A stretch of DNA of 64,000 nucleotides from Tetrahymena elliotti 4EA (lineage: Eukaryota; Ciliophora; Oligohymenophorea; Hymenostomatida; Tetrahymenidae), in contig JH720306.1 of the NCBI GenBank assembly GCA_000231825.2, positions 966,199 to 1,030,198 on the forward strand, given 5' to 3'. The position numbers and the translations under genes are program-made. Positions within the stretch are counted from its first letter, which is position 1; every line of letters starts with the position of its first letter. Of this stretch, positions 12,601 through 25,500 are shown piece by piece. The notes beneath the pieces were generated by a model. The model saw only the letters and a list, made by a program, of their open reading frames with translations. It had not been told where the DNA came from and did not search any database.

Positions 12601-15600
12601 TTCCTAATTAAAATTTACTAAATATTCTACCAATGAAAGAAGACTCTACAAACCATTTAAAGGCCTTAATTTTAGAAAAAGAATACACTTTTTTATAAAA
12701 TAGAAACCCATACACTATAGAATAAGCTACTAAAAATAAATTTGATAAAAAACTAGCTGATATTTTGATTGATTAAACAAAAAAAATTAATTAATATAAT
12801 TAAAAAGTAAAATAAATACATTAAAATAAAAATAAAACTGATTTCTCTACAAACACTAATCAACTTCTCAATGAATATTTATCTACATCTCCCTCAAAAG
12901 AAGAAGACTTACTAGTTAAACGCTAAGTTATAAATATTTATTAAGCTATGAACAATTAAAAATCTGAAGTCAAACTAAAATAGTCCTATTTTGAAATTGT
13001 ATTTGGAAACTAATTTTAAGAAATGATCATCTAATTCTCCAATAAATGTACATTTTTTTAATACTAATTTCAATCAACTTCTGGTTTTTTGTTTAATTTT
13101 CTAAAAATTTAAAAATTTCTATTCACAAAGATTTTGTAAAAAATTCCAAATTTTAAAAAATTAAAAACTAAAGTGTACAAAATTAAACTAAAATTTGAAT
13201 AATAATTTTGATTTTAATGGAATACATAGAGATTTAATTGTTTACACAACCAAAAATAATTCAAAAATAAATTTAAATTCAATTTTATATGTAAAATTTT
13301 TTTATATTATCTTAAAAAATAAGTAACTGATGTATCTTTAGCAATGCAAGAGTAATTATGTTCTGAAGATGATTATTTAGCTACTATCCTAAGTGGTAGT
13401 GATTAATATGAATTTCTTTTGGTGTTTTTCTAGCATCCTGAAAATAGAAAATATCTAATGAAATAACTGAAATTAAAAATGGAGAGTTTACAAAATAATA
13501 AATAACAACAATAAAAATAATCTGAAGAAGGTTCTTTAAAAGAATCTTAATTATCTAAATAAGAATAAATTCAAGATTAAAATCAAGTATTCTAATTTAA
13601 TTCCTTTTAGAAAAAGAACTTTTCAAGTGATGAGTTAAAAATAATGCTATAAAATAGATATCTTTTATTTTTAAATTTACTCATTAATAACAACGAAGGT
13701 ATATATGAATTATTCCTTGACAGTGGAAATGATAAAAGTTTAGAAAATTAAGAATGCTAATTGAATGAAGTTATTAAAGAGGATAAATAAGGAAAATTAA
13801 TTAATGATTTGAGCTCGTCAAGTATAATTTAAAATTTTATTAGAAAAATGGGAAGAAATGAATATACATTAAAAAGCATTTAGCACTAAAAAACAATAAA
13901 AAGTAATTATAAATTATTTGTAACATTTTATACTTTGTGGTTTGATAGAAGTTTCTTATATTTCAAGGAGAGTTTTGAGCCATTTTTAGATGAGTAAACT
14001 CTGAAGAAAAGAGAAATTTCTATTAATAAATTTATATTAAATTAAGACTTTATTAAGGTTTACACTGCCATGCTTTTGAATGACTTAAACAGCACAAACT
14101 ACAAAGTGAAGATCAATTTCCATATTGAAAAGATAATAATAAATTTAAATAAAGAGATAATATTTTCTCTGATAAAGGAAATATCAAATGTCATAGTAGA
14201 GTAGATAGAGCCAGTTGTAAATAAACTATTGGAATGTATAAAAAGGACATATAAGTAAATGAAACAAGACTTAGGAAATAATGTGTAAAATCTAGAAAAG
14301 ATAGACAATAATGATAGAGATGTTTATTAAAATTCCTTTTCATAATAATCAAGCAAATATGTTGAAAATATTCATTCTAAATGCGACAAATAATTTTATT
14401 TGATAAAATATATGAACAGCTTATTTAAAATCATGATTGAATAAAAAATTTCTATAGAATTTCCACTTTAGTTTAAACAATAAATAATTAATAATGATAA
14501 ATCTTTGAATGATCTAGTCAATATGAATGAAGAAAGTAAATCAGATTCTACTGAAAAGCATCTTTATCATGCAAAAGAAGAAATTATTTTATGTAGTGCT
14601 GCTTAAATTAAAAATTAATTTACATAGAACAATTTATTTAGTTAGGACATTAAACATGAAAATGGAGAATACAATAATTTATTTTAAAATTACCTACTAA
14701 GCACAAAAGAATATATTGCTCCAGAGAACTATTCTTAGAGACTTTTAGAGTATCTTCGTAGTTATGAAGAGAGTATTAAGGAAAAATATGAGGAAATTCT
14801 ATTAGAATCAGGTTGTTTCAATTTATATTCTAAGATATTAATTTTCTCAAAATATTATAGCATTTCTTTGTAAGCTGGATTATTATATAATGATAGATAA
14901 AGTAAATACTTTAGTAATTATGCTTATTTCAGCAAGTCTTATTAATCATTATTCTATCTGTATAAAATTATACATTCAAACCACTACTCTTAGGTAGATA
15001 CCATCATAAAAGGAACTAAAAGCACAGATGATGTAGAAGAATACTTTGATTTTCCCTCTGATAGCTCTATAGATCAAAATGAATTTTTGCTAACTTTGTA
15101 AAGATAATCTATGTCTAGAACATCTGATTTGCCAAAAGAAGTAGATTTAGCTGAGGAAGAGAAAAAGGATAAGCAATATTATTTGAATTAAAATTTTAAT
15201 TATGTTGACCATGTGTATTAAACAGTGTCATCTGTAAGCCTTTAAGAGAAAGAAGACATTATAAACAGTTAAAATCTAAATCATCATCTGAATACTTTGA
15301 ATTATTCAGACAAAAAGGATTAATTTGGTCACAATTTAGAGAATAGTAAAATAAAAACAATTCATAACCTGGAAGAGGGATTTGATGATGAAGATTTCCT
15401 AGGGTTGAATTCGATTTCTTTACAAGAATTAAATTTAAGCAATGCGGTGAGATATCATGAGCTTTTTAAATTTTTTATTAGACTAGAGAATGTAATTTAC
15501 TTTTGCATTGTGAGGTAATTAAATTTATTAATTAATTTATCATCATTAAATGAATTGCTTTATTTTTTAAGAAATTTAAATAAATAAAGCTTTTTAATTT

Positions 15601-17497
15601 ATTTTTGTTGATTGTCAAAAAAAATTTTAAGTTTTTTATCTTTTTAATTTTTTTTGATGAATTAAAAGTTTTGGTAGCAAAGTTAGATTGTTAATCCAAT
15701 AAATCAAAAGATTTTTTAAATCATTTTAAATTTATTTTGTAATAGAAAGAAAATGATATTTTTTCTAGCAAATTTAAAGAAAAAATTTAAAAGTAAAAAA
15801 TAACAAAAATATTGTAAATGTGATAACAAAAGCTAAGCTTTTTTTAATAATTTATTGAAAAATAACATTAAAGTTTTGTTTGAATTGTTAGTCTAAAGTT
15901 ATGCTTATTCTATTACTTTTAAAAATATTTTTTGAAATTATATGTATAAAATTTTATTTTTAAAAAATAAATAGGTCGCCATAAGATTTTGCTAAAATCA
16001 TAGCACAACCACTCAAAGATATTTAGAATCGCTATTCTTTACATTTAAAAAAAATGCTGATTGTTAGTTAAACCAAGTTCAGAGTAAAAAAAAATATAAA
16101 CAACAATTACACATCGAGCTAGCAAATCACAATAGACAGGACTAAAATGATAGAGGAGAGTATTCCTGCAGTAATGAATATAAAAAGTGAATAGTTATGC
16201 TTGAATACTTTGTATGTTAAATGGAAATGTAAAAAATCATTTTTATTTTCTATTTTTTGATTTAATAATCAATTATTTATGGAAAATTTGTATCATTAAA
16301 AAAAGATGAATCTGGGATAGATGAAGGTGGTCCAAGAAGAGAGTGGTTTAGCTTGATTTTCAATCAATTACTTGATCCAAATTTTGGATTATTTATATAG
16401 AGCAAAAAAAATTATACATATATGCCAAATCCTTTTTCATTTTTAATTCCTGATCACTTAATTTACTTTAAGTTTTTAGGAATTTTATTAGGAAAAGCGT
16501 TTTTAGAGAACTATCCTGTCTAAGCTAACTTCGCAAAGCCATTTTTGAAACTATTTTTAAAGAAAAAGATTGTAATATCTGATATAGAAGAAATTGACCA
16601 GGAGTTATATAAAAATTTGAATTGGTTATTGAAGAACTCAATTACAACTGATGATATAGATATAAATTTTGTGTAATATTTATTTATTAATTTTTTTGTT
16701 TATTTGCCTTGTTACAACTAAAATACTAACATTAAAAGCTATGACAAATTTTATGCTGGTTAAAAATACGAAATTGAGCTCAAGAAAAATGGAAGGAATA
16801 TCTAAGTATGTGATTAAAATAAAAAAGAATACGTGAAAAGTATCTGCCATGCCAAATTAGTCAGAGAAATTTACTATCAGGCATAGGCCATAACAAGTGG
16901 CTTTAAAGAAATAATATGCGAAGATCTTTTATAAATTTTAGATGAATAAATGCTTTCCTTTATTTTTAGTGGAAACCCAGAAATTTCTAGTATGATAATT
17001 ATATTTTTTTCATTATTATACTTTAATTAAGTATTATTTTATTAATTACCTACAACAAAACTTAAAAAATAGTTTCTGAGCTCAAAGAGACGATTTAGTT
17101 ACAGGGATACACGAAAAACGATAAGTAAATTAAGTGGCTTTTTGAGATACTTGAGTCCTTTAATAACTATGAAAAATCTTGCTTTATTTTTTTCATTACA
17201 GGTAATTTTTTCTAAAAAATAACCATTTTTTTTAATGTGATTTTAATTTCTCTTAATTATTTTTTAGCAATCCTTTAAAGCATTTTTTCATCATTAAAAA
17301 TAGGAAGTATGAATTTACCCCATGGCGGTTTTAAACAATTCCCGATTACAATAACTCTAACATAAAAGGTCGAAAGACTTCCAGTCTCACACACATGCGC
17401 TAACTCAATAGACTTACCTAACTATCCCACAAAAGAAAGACTAGAAGATGCATTGAGAAAAGCGTTGTTTGAATGCCAAGGATTCGAACTAGCTTGA
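3625..17497 (+). CDS. Giant HECT-type E3 ubiquitin-protein ligase (HUWE1/Tom1/UPL-like)
   Basis: Eight exons join in phase: 3625-3723, 3868-4789, 4867-13047, 13324-15514, 15975-16228, 16306-16989, 17073-17201 and 17304-17497, giving about 4,217 residues. The 13048-13323 intron borders are the least certain. The last ~380 residues are a HECT domain: 'ESGIDEGGPRREWF' (N-lobe), 'SGNPEIS' and 'FFITGSMNLPHGGF' (spanning introns), and 'LPVSHTCANSIDLPNY', whose Cys (codon 17396-17398, residue ~4185, 32 from the end) is the expected ubiquitin thioester site. The N-terminus is helical and resembles the armadillo-like region of Tom1/HUWE1. The middle has acidic and Gln-rich stretches, a Gly run near 7712-7736 and a possible ubiquitin-binding-like segment near 11210. 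Length matches HUWE1 (about 4,370). It takes ubiquitin from an E2 and passes it to substrates; which substrates is unknown. The single 8.2-kb exon is unusually long. Confidence 0.93.
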
Positions 17498-18448
17498 GAG
17501 ATTACTTTTTTTATATTGTCGTTTAAATTAGTAAAATGATAAATTACTCAAAATGTCAAATTTTACATAAAAAATTTAATGTTTGTAGACTTTCAAAATA
17601 ATTGTATATTTTGATAATAATAGTTGTTTAAGAGTATTTTAACCTTAAATTGTTTTATTGTATTTTTGGAGAGTTATTTTAAAAAAGAAATTTGTTGACA
17701 TTTTTGATAAGGACAAGAAGAAGAAATATGGATTTTAAGATTTTAAAAGATGAATAGAATATAACAAATTGGCAAAATAAAATATCAATTAAAATGAAAT
17801 AAAATTAACGGAAAAATCATTTTTTTTTAAAAAGGTGGCAAATTTAAAAAAGTTTAAAAAATAAACTATAAAAATCTTGATATTTTTATTATACTTAATT
17901 ATTTTTTTGATGCTATTTAATGTTTAAATAGTTTTTGTCTATTTATCAAATCAGAAAAGATAGGAAGGAGATTAAGTCATGGGGGATTTCTCAAATTTTG
18001 ATAGAATTTGAAAGAATAAGCAATTAATTGAAATCTGAATTAGATAGAAAAAATCTTTTCAGATTTGTTTTAGATTGAGAAATAGTGAAAATTTGATTTG
18101 ATTAAGTTCTTTTAATTAAAATAAGAAAGTGAATTAATAAAAAATATACATAATCAATTTATCATTAAGACTGATATGTAATAAATCTGTCTTTCTTCTT
18201 CTTCTTTTATCTCATATGAAAAGCAAGTGAATAATTAATTATGCTTTTTGTTACATATATACTAATTAATAATGAAGAAACATTACCACAAGAATAATTG
18301 AAATACTTAAATTTAAATATTCTATTTCTTTTATTAAAGTCATAAATAGAAGTTGTTTAAAACAATTTTTGAGAAACCTTTCTGTTTAATTTTTTTGGGT
18401 GATTTTGAAGACATTTATAAATTGCTTTAAATTAAGTTTTAAAAATAA
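17498..18448. other. Intergenic region
   Basis: Lies between the HECT stop and the next proposed start. Short open stretches exist, but none has a convincing composition or start. It probably holds the HECT 3' UTR and the next promoter. Confidence 0.5.
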
Positions 18449-21400
18449 ATGTCTATTAAATAAGTTGTGATGAAATTTACAAATCAGCTAGTAAGTTAAC
18501 TTTTGCAAAATAGCTCGCCAATCAATATTGACAGAAAAAGCTGCTTACTTACTTACTTATTTAAATTGCATGAGAAAAATGGAGGTGACTTAAAAATAAA
18601 TGATTATAAATCATCAACATTATTTTCAATCCTACTTGCTTATACTAATTAATTAACTATTTTTTATTTTACTATACAAAAACTGTTTAACAATAAAGAA
18701 AAACAAGAAAGGTCTGAAAATACAAAGAAAGAAATAAAAACCTTAAATTAAATAAAACAAATATTGTCGTAATAAAATTTATAAAAATTGCATGGCCTCA
18801 ATAAATTAGGTGCCTTAATTATGCCATTCTCTAATTGAAAAATTATCAACCTAAGCTTAATGTATTTTAGACAATGATGCAGAAACAGATTCTCTAAATC
18901 TCTTCACTTTTACAAGAATAATTTAAGAGGATCAAAATATAAAAAGCGAAAATCTAAACAAAACATTCAAGATTCATACGAAATTAAACAAAATGAAATA
19001 CTAGGAAAACTATTTTGCGTGGTATCGAAACAGGAATATTCCTTCTATACAAATAAAAAAAGATGAAGATTAAAAAAATTAAGTAAAATTTCATAGAAAA
19101 ACTCCGAATTCAAAGAAAGATGTATACACATTCTATATAAATGCATGTTATATAGATAAAAATAAGTTTGCTGTAACTCATTTGAAAGGTGAAAACTGCC
19201 TCCAAGATCAAAATCAGTGCTCCTTTTAGTCTTTAAAATTTGTTAAGACCTCATATATCTTAAATGTAAATGCTAAATGATATTTTTCTATTTAGAATCC
19301 CTATCAATTTTTTATCTTAAACAAACTAATAAATAAACCCATCAAATTTAAAAAGTAAATTCGCCTAAATTTTTTATCGGTTGACCTACTTAAATTTTTT
19401 GAATCTAAATTATTCACAAACAATTTCTTTAAATTAAGTCGTAAAAAAAGCAAAAAATTAAAAGTCTTTTTACAACATCTGAAAGAATTAATAAATCATT
19501 AAATAGCTAGATATTTGATCTAGATACTACTCGCTCAATCTCAATCTCAATTAATTGATAGATTGATTAATTATTTTTGAATACAATAGAATATTTAAAA
19601 CTAATTTCGATTTTATTTTTGTTTAAATTTCTATTTTAAATTAATATTTTTCATATTATTCTTAAGTGATTTTAAATAATTTATTTTTAAAAAGTTATTA
19701 TTATTTTGTAAAGGGTTCCTGCGTTAGACTATTCATATTTATTTTAGACTCTAATAAAACTATAATAGAAAGCTATATATCTAGTAAAATTCATATATCA
19801 TCATGGAAAAATTACTTAAAAGATAAAGTAAATTTGTTTAAAATACTAAATAATTATACAATACAATTTTAAAATAGCCATCAATATCTTCTATATTTTC
19901 TCCTTTTATGCCAGCTGTACTTAACCGCACAAATATTATACAACAAAAGAATAAGGTTTAGTTAGAGCCAGAGCTTAATACAAGAGAAGCAGGATAAATA
20001 CATATATATGATACAATTTAAGGACTCTCTGATTACTTTAAAGGATCGACTATTAAATAAAAAGTAAATTATAACCTTTTTGGTTTAAAGCAAATTAAAA
20101 AATATTTTTTTATATGTAATAATAGATTTGCCATCCATTATTCATAGCCATAAAATTTGCGAAAACTATAAAACTATATTTTCAAAGCGACTTATAGCCT
20201 AAAGTAAAAGAAGATGAAGATAGATTATAAGTAATGCACAATTTATATTAATAACTTTATTAATTAATCATTAATTTTTCCTATCAAATTAATAAAACCC
20301 TTTCTTTATTAAATTTATAAATATATCTATCTAAGTGTATTTATTTTTTTTAATGATATTTAATAGTATCAGGCAGAGCTTTTTATTAATATCCACAAGT
20401 ATTTCATAGAATCAATCAGCTGCAAATAAAATAATCAGAAAAAAATAGCTCTAAAAATAAAGCATTCATAAAATAAAGGAATGGATGATAAAGTAAGAAT
20501 GAATTTAGAGAGAAAAGCTTTGATGTATTATTAATTTTTATATAAACAATAATAGGTAAAAGGATTCCTCTAGTCTATATATAGTGAAATTGTTTAATTT
20601 TTAAATAGTGATGAAGAAAATTTAGAAAACTTCATCTTGTATAAATCAGATAATTTGATTAATATGTAATTAGCTTATAAAATAGCCTATCCATAGTTAG
20701 AGATGATGCTAATAAATTAACATAATTTTGATATGATTTAAAACCAATTAAGATATTATAATTAAGATATTATTTCTGAAAGAGATGCAAGCTCTGAAAA
20801 TTTATATTATATTCCAAAATTAGAAGTAACGCTTAACAGAGATTTTGTAAGCTCAGATAAGAGAATATTCCTGCCTGTTAAATGTTCACAAATATGTGAG
20901 AGTTCTTTAGAAAAACAGGTCAGTATTAACTAAAAAGTGAACAAAACTATAAAAACTCACCAAAAAAAAGAGCTATAAAAAAATATGCTAACTAAATCTA
21001 ATAGCAGCAGTGAAACGAGCTATTCTAACCAGAAAAATAACCAAAAATTAAATGAAAAAAAAAATCACAAATTGTATGATTTTGATAACTCATCTGAAAA
21101 AAAGTGTTAGCCTAAAATGTCTTCTGACATAAAAAATCCTCCTAAATTAAATAAAATTGAAAAAAAAATAGAGTTTTTTGATAGCGCTTAAGATTAAGTT
21201 GGAGAAGATAAAATTTATAAAAAGTAATGTACTCAAAATTAAGTTAAATAAGAAAATTTTGTAGTTAAACAATAATGCGATGAATAGCAATAATCATAAA
21301 CTGTTAATTTTGTTAAAAAAGAAGAAAGCAATTATTAAAATTATAATTCCAAGACTAATAATAATCATGATAATGATTTCAAAAAAGTTCATTCTAATAA

Positions 21401-21974
21401 AAAATAAAATACAAATTTTAATAGTGATTCACCTAGATTTTTTAAAAGTTATGTAAAGCAAGCAGATTCAGCATAAAATTGCAATTGTGAATTCGTTGAA
21501 ACCACTGACGTAAAGGAGTTAAATAAAAAATATACTACAAGCAATGATCCTATAAATAAAGAATAAATTAAGATAGAAAAGCATAATGATTATCAAAATG
21601 ATGAAACAAGTAAGTAAAATAGTCATTTCTAATAAAATTAAAATGAAAATTAATAAGATATTCATTATGGTTATCCTGAACATAGAGAATATGATTATAT
21701 GGCCTACTAAGCAAATGACTCACCTCAGTAGGAAGCTTATAATGCCCAATATTCCTATGCAAATTCTCCTAATAGTTTTCCTTATTATTAACCCATGTAA
21801 TACCCAGGTAGCATGCACATGGTAATGCCAAATAGATAATATCAATATGTATAAATACTTCCCCAACCATAAATAGGTATGTAACCTATGTATTATTAGC
21901 CTATTCCATAAAATTATTAGAGGGTGAATAATCCTCCTCCTCCTCCTGCTAATAGAAGCAATATAAATTATTGA
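18449..21974 (+). CDS. Unrecognised protein with Gln/Asn-rich disordered C-terminal half
   Basis: Proposed exons: 18449-18490, 18810-19265, 19878-20063, 20126-20230 and 20367-21974 (TGA 21972-21974), all phase 0. The first exon is chosen for its A-rich start context and a consensus GTAAGT donor. An in-frame ATG at 18792 is a simpler alternative start. The 612-nt intron 19266-19877 is uncertain: a 30-nt splice at 19266-19295 would open another Lys-rich exon. The N-terminal ~150 residues look globular, with 'FHRKTPNSKKDVYTFYINAC' and several Cys; I could not assign a family. A helical middle segment follows. From about 20900 the protein is low-complexity (Asn, Gln, Lys, Ser) and ends in a Pro/Tyr/Met/Gln-rich tail with a five-proline run. 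Such tails occur in RNA-binding and transcription proteins, but no RNA- or DNA-binding motif is visible. Function unknown. Confidence 0.7.
18541..18562 (+). repeat. Short CTTA tandem run
   Basis: Three to four copies of CTTA (ACTTACTTACTTA type) lie inside the proposed first intron of the 18449 gene. It is a small microsatellite with no evident function. Confidence 0.6.
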
Positions 21975-22518
21975 AGATAATGAAAGTGTATGTTTTAATT
22001 AATAGACAAAAAATTTAATCATTTTATTTAATAAAAAATTATTTTAATAAAACTTAACTTACAAAACCTATTATTTATTATTCAATGCAAATAAAAATAT
22101 TCATTCACCCTTCAATCCATCCTAATTATACTATTCATTAATAAATATATATTATTTCCTCAACTAGTCAAACAAACTATAAACGAATTAATAAATTAAT
22201 TAATTAACTACCTAATCAAATAACTATCTTATCTCTTGAGTTTTATTCATGTTAATTACTCTTTGTTTCAATTTTCTTCCTATAAAAATACACAATACAA
22301 TACTTATAATTAATAGAAATTATTTAAAAAATATTTAAAACATTGCATTTAAAAGATTATTAAAAAATCATTAAAAGTTGGAAAAACAAAAAATTAAAGC
22401 AAATGTGAAAGCAAAATTAAGCTATTTGAATTACTAATTACTTTTAAGAATTAGAAAGAGACATACATTTTTATATGTGATTTATTTAATAAATATAATA
22501 GGTATTTAATGTTATTTT
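21975..22518. other. Convergent intergenic region
   Basis: Separates the stops of two convergent genes (TGA at 21974 on plus; TGA ending at 22519 on minus). It is very AT-rich and holds their 3' UTRs. No other feature was seen. Confidence 0.6.
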
Positions 22519-25500
22519 TCATTTTATTTTCTTATAGGGTGAATTATGCACACTAAAGAAATCAGATGAATAAATGTTGTGATTTGCGTCACTTTGATCA
22601 TCATTGAACTGCTTAGATTTATTTTAGCTTGATTGATTATATCCATAGCTTCCATTTTCACCAGAATCTTCGTCTTCTGCATCTAATTAAAATATTTTAC
22701 TATATATTTTTTTTTATGCTAAGATTTCCTATTCTTTGTCATATTCAAGGTAGTATTCCTCTTATCTGTAGTCAAAATTAGTTTGAAGGGAATTCATGTA
22801 TTCTTTTTCAACTTCTTGGAAGAATTCAGTATGAGAACAGTTCAATTGCTTTAAAGTCATTAAGGATAAACGAAGGTATTTAATTTTCTTGTTCTCAAAT
22901 ACTACTTCACTATCTTTTTGCATATACTTAATATTTACTCCGTGCTATTATCTTCTACTTTAAATAATCTCAATTAATGATTTGCTGTATAAATCAACAA
23001 TCAAATTGCCACTTTTATCAATCTATTTTCCTTGCAATTTTTCACGAAGGATCTAATCTATCATATCTCTACAAGTGTTTGTTACTCTACCAACCTATAA
23101 CTCCATTTCTGTTTGCTGTTTATTTTTCTCATAATAAATTATTTGAATCTCTGGCTCATTTGCATCGTTCTTATCAAAATTCTTTTTAATCTATTTTTTA
23201 AATATTTTTTTTAATTAATTAATACCTAAATAAATATATAATATTTTACATTAAGGAGTTTATCTACCAAAAAAATAACAATTTTGCTAGTTTAATATTC
23301 ATAGAAGCACTTAAACACTGACTCATCCATCATTATCATACGTTTAATAGCAAATTCGAAAAGGCTTGCCTAAATCTATTAGTTTACAGAAGAAATATCA
23401 AGAGATATTAGCTATTCAATATTTTAATGAATTAGCGCGATGATATTGTCTTACATTTTTGCCATTTTTTAATAAACAATAGCTACAATTGATTAAATTA
23501 GAGATTGATTTGATTACTTTAATAGCTTTATTGATAATCTAAATCTACTTCTTGCACCTAGCAGATCTTTTATTTCTATATAATATTGTTTCAAAATAAT
23601 TTTAAAATCTAACATAAACAAACTTAATCTAAAAAATTTCTAATTTAAATGAATTCAACAATTAATTCTCTCTATTTATTTTTTTGGGTTTTCAAATAAT
23701 TTTTGTTCTATTTTCTTATTAACCAAATACCAAAAATTTTGTGTTAATGTGGTATATTTAAAATTGGTTTTTTAATTGTTAATTATAAATTTCTATAATT
23801 TGATGAAAATTTTGAATCAAATAACAATCCAATTTATTATATTTTTTAAATTGTATTAAGCTTGAATAAATTAAGATATTCTTTAGTTAAATTGTAATTC
23901 TTATATTAAATATTATTTTACATAGTAAATATTCCCCATAGCAGATGTTGAATAAAACAAAATCTTCATTAGAAGTATATTTGACATCTACATTTGAAGA
24001 GTAAATTTTTTTCAGCAGCTCTTCACAAATTTTTAAATCTTCAAAAATAATTTTGTTAACTTCTTCAAAGGAAATATTTCTATCATTTGAATTCAACTCA
24101 GATTCAAATTAAGCTAGAATAACTTTAATTTTTCCCTGTATTCCATAACCCTCCATTTCTTCATCTAATTTTTCTGAATAGTAACGCTTCATAATTTTTT
24201 AAACTTTTGGCTATTTTAAAATAATTTTTTCATCTTATTCAGTATAATTTTCTCCTTCAGTATTAATTCCAAATATTGTGTAAATCTAATTTTCAAAGTT
24301 TTAATTTTTTTCAGTTTTTATTTTTTTCTGATATTCTATCAATCCAAAGATACTTCCTTGCTTATTTTATAGCAGCTTAAGTAAAATCTACACTCTGATG
24401 ATAAGTATTTTAAAATAAAACCATGATTACTCACCTTTCCTGATTTTTATCTGTTAATAAAATCAAAATTTAATAAATTCAAAAATTTTAATCATAATTG
24501 ATTGATTACCGATGAAATGAGCTCTTATGTTTTGTAATACAATTCATATAGCTAAACACTTTAAAATAAGTATTATTCTAATTCTAGTTCTAATAGCTCT
24601 AAAGAACATCTAAAATTGTCAATTAAGATTAGATTCTCAAATAAGTTTTGTTCAAGCACATCTATGTCTTTTTGAGGATCTACTTTATTCTAAATATCTA
24701 TCAAAGTGCTTGCAGGTGGCTATACTAGTTTTAATGAACCACTCTTTTCTAAAGATTCCTCTTCCTCTTCTATATCTACTAATGTTTTTACTGATATTTT
24801 TGTCTTAAAATCGTTTTCTTTAGCCTATTTCTTTTTAACACCCATAAGTTTATTTATAATATTTAGAGCTTTTCTGACTGTCTCTAAACCTTGTCTATAC
24901 TGCATTTAGCTTACACTTACAAAAAGAAATATTAATAATGTAGAAATAATTTTTAATAAAATTTACTGATAAATAGCAGTTGAATAGTAACAGTACGATA
25001 TTTAAAGTAATAATATTGTTCTTTCATCTTTTGTATCTTTCTAGTGACGAATCAGCTTTTTATTTAAATCTATTACTTTTTAAAGCTATTCCTTCAAATT
25101 TTTTTGTCCTAGTTTAATTCTTTTTCAAAAAAAAGTAGTTTTTGTATTGATTTTAAAAGAAATATTTTTACGTTGTAAGAAACAAAAAGCTTGTAATAAA
25201 CGCTTGAATTTGATCAATAGATTGATAAGTTTGTTGATAATAAGGATTAACATCCTACTATTATTCTTTTTTAATTTTCAAAATATTTTAGCAATATTCC
25301 TACAACATCAACAATTCTTTTTGAGCATCAGAGTACTAATGCATGGATAATAAAATTTGTACATAAATGAAATTTATTTTGATATTTCTTACTTCTTCTT
25401 TCTCATACAAAAATTGCATTTATGAAATATTTTATTTATCCACTAAAAACTGATTGATATCAAACTAAATCACCTTTTTAAGAGCAAGTAAAGCTTTGCT

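Noticed and set aside
17268..17303. Alternative acceptor at 17267 for the last HECT intron
   Set aside because: It would insert twelve residues into the conserved 'FITGS' motif. The acceptor at 17303 gives the canonical motif in the same phase.
18449..18838. Single 129-codon open frame running through to TGA at 18836
   Set aside because: Its second half overlaps the better-supported frame of the next exon and reads as AT-biased sequence. A GTAAGT donor at 18491 explains its first 14 codons as an exon.
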